The notes under the pieces: generated by a model | The model's database searches: none | Told to the model about the DNA's origin: nothing | The model's input: the letters and a program-made list of their open reading frames with translations, nothing else | From: Acidobacteriaceae bacterium | GTDB lineage: Bacteria; Acidobacteriota; Terriglobia; Terriglobales; Acidobacteriaceae | DNA: 64,000 nucleotides | Assembly: GCA_003151335.1 (NCBI GenBank) | Contig: PLXE01000108.1 | Coordinates: forward strand, 98,360 to 162,359 | Direction of reading: 5' to 3' | Made by a program: the position numbers and the translations under genes | Part shown: piece by piece, positions 18,877-25,790 of the stretch | Layout of the letters: every line of letters starts with the position of its first letter | Numbering within the stretch: the first letter of the stretch is position 1

Positions 18877-20049
18877 TCACCTACCGCTTGCCTTTCGCAA
18901 CACCGCAAACAGCCGTTCAATGTCGCCGGCATCGTTGTACAGGTGCGGCGCGATGCGGATTGAATCTCCGCGAACGCTGACGAACACATTGGCATCATGG
19001 AGAAGCTGCGGTAGCCCGGCCGGAATACCGCGCGCGGGCTGGATGCCAATCATGTGCGCCGATCGTTGCTCAGGAGGCAGAACTGCGTAGTCAATGTCCG
19101 CCGCGAACTGTGCGACTCTTGCCGTCAGCAACGAAAGCGTTTGCTGGATCCGTTCCACACCCCACGCTAGGATTTGCTGGAGAGCGGCAATCGCCATCGG
19201 CGCCAGAACGAATTGCGGAGACTCGCCCATATCGAAGCGGCGCGCGCCCGGCCGGTAGGCGTCGGTGTGATCGACCAGCCGGGAAAAGTCGTCGCTGCCG
19301 GTGCGCGCGATCCACGACTGTTCGAGCGGCACACCCGACTCCCGCCATTTTGGCGCGACATAGAGATAACCGAGTCCGTACGGGCCAAGCAGCCACTTGT
19401 ACCCCACGGCCGTCAGGAAATCCGGCTGGACGCGCTCCAGATTCAGCGGGCTGGCCCCGAGCGATTGGCTGGCATCAATCACGAGGCCAGCACCGACGTC
19501 CCGCGCACGCTGCCCAACGCGCTCAAGATCGACTCTGCTGCCATCCGTCCAGTGACACTGCGGCACGGCAACGATTGCCGTATCGTCGTCGATGGCCGCG
19601 ATCAGAGCTTCGGTCCAGTCCATGCCAGGTTCGCGCTGTGCGACCACTACGCGCCCGCCGTTTTTCTTGGCCAGCTCATACCAGGCGTAAACATTCGACG
19701 GGAACTGCTGATGCAGCATAACAATGGTCTGTCCGCGCGCGAGCGGTAAATTCGCCGCCGCGGTTGCGATTCCATAGCTGGCAGCCGGCACCAGGGCAAC
19801 TGCATCGCTGTCGGTGCCCATCACTCGCGCGGCAAGAGCGCGCAACTCCTCGGAACCCGAAAACCATTCTGAGCCGGACAAATTCCAGGGCGAGGCTTTC
19901 GTGCGGACCGCGCGAAGTCCGGCCTCGGTGACGCATCGCAACTGCGGCGACATGCTGGCGCAGTTCAGATAGGTAATGCCGTCCGGGATCTCAAACAGGT
20001 CGCGGACTGTTTCGATCGGGGTGGGGATGTTTGGCGGTAACGGTGTCAT
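18877..20049 (-). CDS. Class V aminotransferase (PLP-dependent, desulfurase-like fold)
   Basis: A 390-residue fold-type I PLP enzyme. Visible residues: His166 in PQCHWTDG, Asp192 in IDASQS (pyridine nitrogen contact) and the Schiff-base Lys218 in AVGYKWLLGPYG. There is no Cys loop near the end typical of IscS/SufS, so a cysteine desulfurase role is not supported; isopenicillin-N-epimerase-like or kynureninase-like activity is possible. The start at 20049 (MTPLPPNIPTP) follows only a weak site. It is upstream of DUF1697 with a 30-bp gap. Confidence 0.87.
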   Translation of the reverse strand: MTPLPPNIPTPIETVRDLFEIPDGITYLNCASMSPQLRCVTEAGLRAVRTKASPWNLSGSEWFSGSEELRALAARVMGTDSDAVALVPAASYGIATAAANLPLARGQTIVMLHQQFPSNVYAWYELAKKNGGRVVVAQREPGMDWTEALIAAIDDDTAIVAVPQCHWTDGSRVDLERVGQRARDVGAGLVIDASQSLGASPLNLERVQPDFLTAVGYKWLLGPYGLGYLYVAPKWRESGVPLEQSWIARTGSDDFSRLVDHTDAYRPGARRFDMGESPQFVLAPMAIAALQQILAWGVERIQQTLSLLTARVAQFAADIDYAVLPPEQRSAHMIGIQPARGIPAGLPQLLHDANVFVSVRGDSIRIAPHLYNDAGDIERLFAVLRKASGR

Positions 20050-20326
20050 GGGGGTTCGGTCCGCATTTGAGTTTATCGCGCAGCGAGAATGATTGGACTG
20101 GACCTCCTGGCCTGATTGTTCCGCCTTTCCCCAGGTTGCGCCCGCCACAGGTGGTCACAGTGGTTACTTCCGTTCGAAAACGTCCTTGACATCACAGACG
20201 CCGAGGCACTTGCTGCCATAGGATTCTATGTGTGGAGATTGCTGGCAGAACCTCCCTTTGTGTCCTTATCCGCAGTTTGCTCAATATACGGGCGGCCCAG
20301 CAGGCAGTGAAGATGCGGCGAGTTTC

Positions 20327-20375
20327 ACGTGTGTAGCGCCCAGTGACTAAACCCGGATTATTGAGTTCGCCGAAA
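20327..20375 (+). repeat. Duplicated leader block, copy 1
   Basis: 49 bp beginning ACGTGTGTAGCGCCCAG and ending TTGAGTTCGCCGAAA. It is matched over its full length by 22014-22062 with about eight changes. The duplication of the lipoprotein gene therefore included its 5' region. Confidence 0.75.
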
Positions 20376-20503
20376 GGCGTTGGTCTTTTAGCGGGTGAAA
20401 ATCCCCCCGGTCAGGCATCCGGAATTGGAAAATCGCCCTTTTCGAGATTTGCCCGGTTTTTTTACTCGCCCGCCGTGGCTGATGTCACTGACAAGCGGTC
20501 GGC

Positions 20504-20522
20504 GCAACCATGAAATGGTTGC
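20504..20522 (+). promoter_or_regulatory. RNA hairpin next to the lipoprotein ribosome site
   Basis: GCAACCAT, loop GAA, ATGGTTGC: a perfect 8-bp stem ending one base before GAGAAAGGA. Its place suggests an effect on translation or mRNA stability of the first phosphatase lipoprotein. The second copy lacks it. Confidence 0.45.
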
Positions 20523-20543
20523 GAGAAAGGACTCACGGCTATT

Positions 20544-22013
20544 ATGAATAAAGCTACCGTTGTACGACTATTGTCCTTGGTTCTTGCCCTGACGCTGCTC
20601 GCAGGCTGCGGCGGCTCCAATGCGCCCCCAACTCCCGCTTCGCTGAACCCCGCCAACCTCAACCTGATCTTCGTGGTAAGCGAGGATTTGGCTTATCAAG
20701 CTCCTGGCGACGTCAATCCCACGACGGCAAACCTCACCAATCAGGGTTTACAGCGATCGCTCCTCATGGCCCCGTTCCTGCAGCAGCAGGTACTGGGAAT
20801 GCAGAACGTAACCGACATCTACGCGCTCGAACCGATGACCCATCTGCAAACCGCAGGCAAGTATCCCGACATTGTCGCGCTGGAGACGATTCAGCAGTTC
20901 GCCATGCTGAATCAGACCAGCGCGTCGTATCAGGGCAGCGGGCCGGTTACCGCAAACAGTTATCCTATCTTCGCGTCGTATTCGTTAGAGGCCGCATTAC
21001 CGCCCGACGTTGCGCCGCCGACGGTCCCCTGCGCGGCTTGCCAGGGTCTCGATTTCCGCGACCAGCACGGCGACAACGAAGTTCTGGTTAGCGGTATCGT
21101 CAAGGCAAACGCGCCGGGGTTTTATGTTTTTTCCGCGCCATGGGAGACCGTGAGCGCCGTAATGACGAACCTCAACCAGCGCGAAGGTTATAACCTGACC
21201 CTTCCGGCGAGCTATATCAGTCCCAACTTTATTTACGCGATTTCGGTCACGCCGTCGGGAAGCGCCAGCCTGGTCACCTACGACAGCCACATTACCCCGC
21301 CTGCCACCTACCCTGTGCTGCCCCCGCCGCCGCTGGTCAGCACTGCCTGCAACACGCCGCAGACGCAGGCGTTTTTCAGCATCACCGTGACCGGCGGTCA
21401 GGATGGCGCCGTAATCCCGGCGGGGACCAACACCAACGAAACGGTTTACTTTGTCCGGCACGCGGAGGCGCATCCTACGAGCTGGTGGGACGACGGCAAC
21501 TATATTGGCGAGGGGCAGTGGCGCGCCCTGGATCTTCCGAACGCATTACGCGACAAGATCCAGCCTACGCAGGTTTACTCCATCGATCCCGCGGTCGGCA
21601 ACCCGGGCGAAGACGGTAGTGTCGCTTCGTCGTATGTCAGGCCTTCGTTGACCGTGGAACCGTATGCCATCGCCAACAACTTGCCCTTGAATCTGGCCGC
21701 CAGCGTCCCCGTTTTCTCCGAGATTCCGCCCGCGCCGGCCACCGACGCCAGTGATTATTTCTTTACCGGGGGCACGTTCTCCAACCAAACGATACTGGTG
21801 GGCTGGGAGCACGATCACATCCCGACGACCGTCAATGCGCTGCTCACGAGCTATCACGCCAACGACCAACAATTGGCGCCCAAATGGCCGGACACCGACT
21901 ACGACACCATCTGGACGGTGAAGCTTGACGCCGTGGGCAACGTGACGGTGAACAACGGGATGTGCGAAGGCATCAATTCCGCGACGCTGCCGAAAACGCC
22001 GCCTCAATTCTGA
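20544..22013 (+). CDS. Two-domain histidine-phosphatase-like lipoprotein, copy 1
   Basis: A 489-residue exported lipoprotein: lipobox LAGC with Cys22. The C-terminal half is a histidine phosphatase (phosphoglycerate mutase superfamily) domain: VYFVRHAEAHP with Arg305-His306, a second Arg in SSYVRPSLTVEPYAIA, and the distal His in VGWEHDHIPTTVNALL. The N-terminal half repeats the same outline in degenerate form (LIFVVSEDLAYQAPGD where the RHG motif would be, then NLTNQGLQRSLLMAPFLQQQ), so it looks like a dead duplicate domain. Pairs of Cys in CAACQGLDF and elsewhere may form disulfides. The substrate is unknown; a periplasmic phosphomonoesterase is likely. Confidence 0.75.
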   Translation: MNKATVVRLLSLVLALTLLAGCGGSNAPPTPASLNPANLNLIFVVSEDLAYQAPGDVNPTTANLTNQGLQRSLLMAPFLQQQVLGMQNVTDIYALEPMTHLQTAGKYPDIVALETIQQFAMLNQTSASYQGSGPVTANSYPIFASYSLEAALPPDVAPPTVPCAACQGLDFRDQHGDNEVLVSGIVKANAPGFYVFSAPWETVSAVMTNLNQREGYNLTLPASYISPNFIYAISVTPSGSASLVTYDSHITPPATYPVLPPPPLVSTACNTPQTQAFFSITVTGGQDGAVIPAGTNTNETVYFVRHAEAHPTSWWDDGNYIGEGQWRALDLPNALRDKIQPTQVYSIDPAVGNPGEDGSVASSYVRPSLTVEPYAIANNLPLNLAASVPVFSEIPPAPATDASDYFFTGGTFSNQTILVGWEHDHIPTTVNALLTSYHANDQQLAPKWPDTDYDTIWTVKLDAVGNVTVNNGMCEGINSATLPKTPPQF

Positions 22014-22062
22014 ACGTGTGTGGCGCCCAGCGGCTACACGCGGATTGTTGAGTTCGCCGAAA
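22014..22062 (+). repeat. Duplicated leader block, copy 2
   Basis: Second copy of the 20327-20375 block. It begins at the stop of the first lipoprotein gene and lies only 21 bp before the second start; the 168-bp spacer and hairpin of copy 1 are absent here. Confidence 0.75.
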
Positions 22063-22083
22063 ATTGTAAGCAGGACCCATATC

Positions 22084-23580
22084 ATGAATAAAGGTATCGT
22101 TGTACGGCTACTGTTCCTGGTTTTCGCCCTGACGCTGCTCGCAGGATGCGCCGGCTCTTCAGCGCCGCCAACTCCCGCTCCCCTGAGCGCCGACAACCTC
22201 AACCTGATCTTCGTGGTCAGCGAAGATTTGGCTTACCAAGCTCCCGGAGACGTCAATCCAACGACGGCAAACCTCACCAATCAGGGGTTGCAGCGGTCGC
22301 TCTCGATGGCCACGTTCCTGCAACAGAAGGTACTAGGGACGAACAATGTAACCGGCATCTACGCGCTCGAACCCATGACCCATTTGCAAACCGCAAGCAA
22401 TTACCCCGACATGGTGGCACTGGAGACCATTCAGCAGTTCGCCATGCTTAACCAGATCACTCTGTCCAGTGACTCTCAGGGCGGGACCCCATATACCGGC
22501 CAGAGCTACCCGATCAATGCATCCTATGCGTCAGGGCCGCTACCCAGCGGAGTTGCAGTGCCGCCGCAATTCTGCCCGAATTGCCAAGGGCTCGACTTCC
22601 GCGACCAGAACGGCGACAACGAAGCCCTGGTAACCGGTATCGTGAAGGCAAACGTGCCGGGGTTTTATGTCTTCTCGGCGCCGTGGGAGACCACCCGCAG
22701 CCTGCTGGCAAATATCAACAAGCTCGAACATTACAACCTGGCTCTTCCGGCGAGCTATATCAGTCCCAACTTTATCTACGCGATTTCGATCACGCCGTCA
22801 GGCCGCGCCCACCTGGTCACCTACGACAGCCACCTGACCCCGCCTTCCACCTACCCGGTGCTGTCCCCACCACCGGCCAGCGCTCCATGCACGGCGCAGA
22901 CGCCTTTCAGCATCACCGTGACCGGCGGTCAGGGCGGCGCGGTAATCCCGGCGGGAATCAACACTAACGAAACCCTGTACATCATCCGGCACGCAGACGC
23001 GCATCCGCGGACCTACTGGGACGACAACAACTATGTCGGTGCGGGGCAATGGCGCGCGCTGGATCTCCCCAACGCACTGCTCGGCAAGGTAGTCAGTCCC
23101 AACCAGGTATATTCGAACGACCCCGCTCAATTTGGCCAAGGTTCGGTCTTATATTCGAGCGACGGTTCCGTCAGCCCCTCGGGGGACCACTACTGGTCGT
23201 CGGTTGCGCCCCCCCTGACCGCCGCACCCTATGCCATCGCCAACAACCTGCCCTACAATCTGGTCACCAGCTTCGACCTCTCCGATAGCAACGTCGCCCA
23301 GGAGACCAGTACTTTCTTCTTCTTCATCAACGGCGGCCAATTCTCCAATCAGACCGTGCTGCTGGCGTGGTCTTTCCAATTCATACAACCAACAATCTTA
23401 GCGCTGCTCACCAGCTATAACGCCGCTCAACAGGCTCCGCCTTCTGGCGTGTGGCCGCCCACCGACTACGACACCATCTGGACGGTGAAGCTTGACGCCC
23501 ACGGCAACTTGACGGTGAACAACGGGATGTGCGAAGGCATCAACTCCGCGGCGCTGCCAGCGACGCCTCCGCAATTCTGA
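22084..23580 (+). CDS. Two-domain histidine-phosphatase-like lipoprotein, copy 2 (probable pseudoenzyme)
   Basis: A 498-residue paralogue of the preceding gene, similar along its whole length including the lipobox LAGC (Cys22) and the degenerate N-terminal domain. The C-terminal domain keeps the first motif (YIIRHADAHP), but the second Arg region reads SSVAPPLTAAPYAIA and the distal His motif reads LLAWSFQFIQPTILALL, so two of the usual four catalytic residues are missing. Phosphatase activity is therefore doubtful; binding of the same ligand is possible. An AGGA site precedes the ATG by eight bases. It is probably transcribed with copy 1. Confidence 0.75.
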   Translation: MNKGIVVRLLFLVFALTLLAGCAGSSAPPTPAPLSADNLNLIFVVSEDLAYQAPGDVNPTTANLTNQGLQRSLSMATFLQQKVLGTNNVTGIYALEPMTHLQTASNYPDMVALETIQQFAMLNQITLSSDSQGGTPYTGQSYPINASYASGPLPSGVAVPPQFCPNCQGLDFRDQNGDNEALVTGIVKANVPGFYVFSAPWETTRSLLANINKLEHYNLALPASYISPNFIYAISITPSGRAHLVTYDSHLTPPSTYPVLSPPPASAPCTAQTPFSITVTGGQGGAVIPAGINTNETLYIIRHADAHPRTYWDDNNYVGAGQWRALDLPNALLGKVVSPNQVYSNDPAQFGQGSVLYSSDGSVSPSGDHYWSSVAPPLTAAPYAIANNLPYNLVTSFDLSDSNVAQETSTFFFFINGGQFSNQTVLLAWSFQFIQPTILALLTSYNAAQQAPPSGVWPPTDYDTIWTVKLDAHGNLTVNNGMCEGINSAALPATPPQF

Positions 23581-23635
23581 CCGTCACTCAGACATGGTGC
23601 ATTCACCTGGTTGCGGGAAGGATACTGGTGGGGCT

Positions 23636-23777
23636 GGGGGTGCCCCATCCTTTCGCCGTTTTTGCGAAAGGGTGGGAAACTGCGGACTGCCATGATCTTG
23701 TTTGGTCAGGACAAAACTGCTCTTTGGTGCATCGCTCCACCCTTCGCGCCAAAACACGCGGGAAGGATGGGGCACCC
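23636..23777. repeat. Palindromic intergenic element R2
   Basis: About 142 bp with inverted termini GGGTGCCCCATCCTTTCGC (left) and GAAGGATGGGGCACCC (right), and an inner pair TTTGCGAAAGGGTGGG / CCACCCTTCGCGCCAAAA. No coding capacity. A lone terminus-like word ACGGGGCACCCCATG occurs at 47840-47854. The layout is like a non-autonomous mobile element, of a different family from R1. Confidence 0.7.
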
Positions 23778-24007
23778 GCGGCGGGTCAACTTCCGAGTAG
23801 CCCGTGACTCGGGCGCAATCCCGAGAACACGCTCTGATCTTTTGCGAACCAGGTCACACCTCTGCGGACACGCGACTGCGAACGCCGGGTGTGCGACTGC
23901 CTTCATGCCTTACTTGACTTCGCTGCTGTCGCGGCCCAGAATGGTCCACAAGGCTTTTCATAGTCGGTGTTTCATTCCAGCCCTAATTAGTAACCAAGGA
24001 GACCAGC

Positions 24008-25624
24008 ATGAAGCGACTCACCTTTTGCATGGTGCTGCTTGTGGGCGTGTGCACCGCATTCGTGCCACCAGCGCTTGCCCAGCATGAACATCCCGCAGGC
24101 GATCCGGGCAAACTCGGCAAGGTGAGTTTCCCCGTTTCCTGCGAAGCATCGGTTCAGCCGCAATTCAGCAGCGCGGTGGCGATGCTCCATTCCTTTTGGT
24201 ACGAGAAAGCCAGCGATACCTTCGCTGCTGTAGCGCAAAAAGATCCCACGTGCGGCATGGCGTACTGGGGAATTGCCATGACGTACTACCATCCGCTCTG
24301 GGCCGCGCCTGAACCGGCTGACCTGAAAGCGGGCGCGGCGGCTGCGGAAAAAGCAAAGTTAGCCGGCGCCAAGACGCAGCGAGAACGGGACTATATTGCC
24401 GCTATCCAGACGTTTTACACCGACGCCGACAACCTCGACCACCGTACTCGCGCACTGGCTTATGAAAAAGCCATGGACCAGCTTCAAGCGCGCTACTCTG
24501 ACGACCATGAAGCGGCCATTTTTCATGCGCTCGCACTGCTCGCCACTGCGCCTCCCACGGACAAGACGTACGTGAATCAGAAAAAGGCCGGTGCCATCCT
24601 TGAGCCGCTATTTGTCGAACAACCAGAGCATCCCGGCATAGCCCACTACATCATCCACGCCTACGACTACCCACCGCTGGCGCAGAGGGCCCTGGACGCG
24701 GCGCGACGTTATGCCGAGATCGCGCCGGACTCGCCGCACGCGCTGCACATGCCGTCGCACATTTTCACCCGGCTCGGCTTGTGGCAGGAATCCATTGCGT
24801 CCAACCTCGTGTCGGCAGCCTCGGCCCAGAAAAACAATGCTCCCGGCAACGAGCTGCACGCGAAGGATTACCTGATCTACGCGTACCTACAAGGGGGCCA
24901 GGATCGCGAGGCGAAAAGAGCACTGGAAGCACCGCCAGCGGGCCGTCCTGACGATCCGCAATATATGAACTGGCTCTACGCCATGGGTACTTCGCCTGCT
25001 CGGTATGCTGTGGAGCGACATGCTTGGTCTGAAGCGGCTGCACTCACGGTGCCGCCGAAAACATTTCCCGGCGGCCGATGGGCCTGGACCGAAGCCAACC
25101 TATACTTCGCAAGGGCTCTGGGCGCGTCTCATACAGGCCAACTCGAAGCTGCTCAAAAAGATCTAGTGCAGCTCACATCCCTGCGTGACACGCTTATCCA
25201 GAACAACGTGACCTACTGGGCTGACCAGGTGGACATTCAACGTGAGAGCACAACTGCCTGGATTACGCTGGCTGAGGGCAAGGGCGAAGAAGCCCTCCGG
25301 CAGATGCGTTCTGCCGCCGAGCACGAAGACAAGACTGACAAGAACAACGTCACCCCAGGGGTCATCGTGCCGGCTCGCGAACTGCTTGGCGAGATGTTGT
25401 TGGAACTGAAGCAGCCCGCGCAAGCGATGGTCGAGTTCGAAGCCACACTGCGCACGGCGCCAAATCGTTTCAACGCGCTATCCGGCGCCGCGCGCGCGGC
25501 CAAGCTTTCGGGCGATAAGGAAAAAGCGAAAACATACTATGCCCAGCTCCTGTCCATCTGCGCGCATGCCGACGGAGACCGGCCCGAACTTCAAGACGCA
25601 CGCTCCCTGTTGGCCCAGAAATGA
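24008..25624 (+). CDS. Secreted TPR-repeat protein
   Basis: A 538-residue protein with a signal peptide (FCMVLLVGVCTAFVPPALAQ) and many alpha-helical pairs of tetratricopeptide type. Visible stretches include ASDTFAAVAQKDPTCGMAYW (about residue 70), PLFVEQPEHPGIAHYIIHAY (200), AIASNLVSA-like helices (260) and AQAMVEFEATLRTAPNRFNA (475). The motifs PHALHMPSHIFTRLGLW and CGMAYWGIAM recur in a known group of secreted acidobacterial and planctomycete TPR proteins of unknown role. AAGGAG precedes the ATG. No gene nearby indicates a partner. Confidence 0.8.
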   Translation: MKRLTFCMVLLVGVCTAFVPPALAQHEHPAGDPGKLGKVSFPVSCEASVQPQFSSAVAMLHSFWYEKASDTFAAVAQKDPTCGMAYWGIAMTYYHPLWAAPEPADLKAGAAAAEKAKLAGAKTQRERDYIAAIQTFYTDADNLDHRTRALAYEKAMDQLQARYSDDHEAAIFHALALLATAPPTDKTYVNQKKAGAILEPLFVEQPEHPGIAHYIIHAYDYPPLAQRALDAARRYAEIAPDSPHALHMPSHIFTRLGLWQESIASNLVSAASAQKNNAPGNELHAKDYLIYAYLQGGQDREAKRALEAPPAGRPDDPQYMNWLYAMGTSPARYAVERHAWSEAAALTVPPKTFPGGRWAWTEANLYFARALGASHTGQLEAAQKDLVQLTSLRDTLIQNNVTYWADQVDIQRESTTAWITLAEGKGEEALRQMRSAAEHEDKTDKNNVTPGVIVPARELLGEMLLELKQPAQAMVEFEATLRTAPNRFNALSGAARAAKLSGDKEKAKTYYAQLLSICAHADGDRPELQDARSLLAQK

Positions 25625-25790
25625 GCTGGTACTCACGTAGCCGCAGGTGAACAAACTGGCAATCCAAGACGACCTGAACGGGGCTTGGCCAGAGTTATGG
25701 AAGTATCGTCGGCAACTCGGAAGCTGACCCACTACCGCAGTTCCTCTTCGCGCGAAGCAGGTCACGGGAAACTATATAATCAGCTTTCCC

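Larger units (their letters stand above)
20050..20543. other. Long intergenic leader region before the phosphatase lipoprotein pair
   Basis: 494 bp. It holds a 49-bp block at 20327-20375 that is repeated before the second lipoprotein gene, an A/T-rich stretch with TTTTTTTACTCG near 20457, and a hairpin at 20504-20522 beside the ribosome site. No protein-like frame is convincing. Confidence 0.5.

Noticed and set aside
18877..20049. Cysteine desulfurase (sufS/iscS) for the class V aminotransferase
   Set aside because: No catalytic Cys loop is seen in the C-terminal part and no iron-sulfur assembly genes are adjacent.
20340..20420. Words like GGGTGAAAATCCC and GGTCAGGCATCCGG recalling a cobalamin riboswitch before the first phosphatase lipoprotein
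   Set aside because: The order and spacing of the pieces do not fit the aptamer: no multi-stem core lies between them, and the gene has no link to cobalamin.
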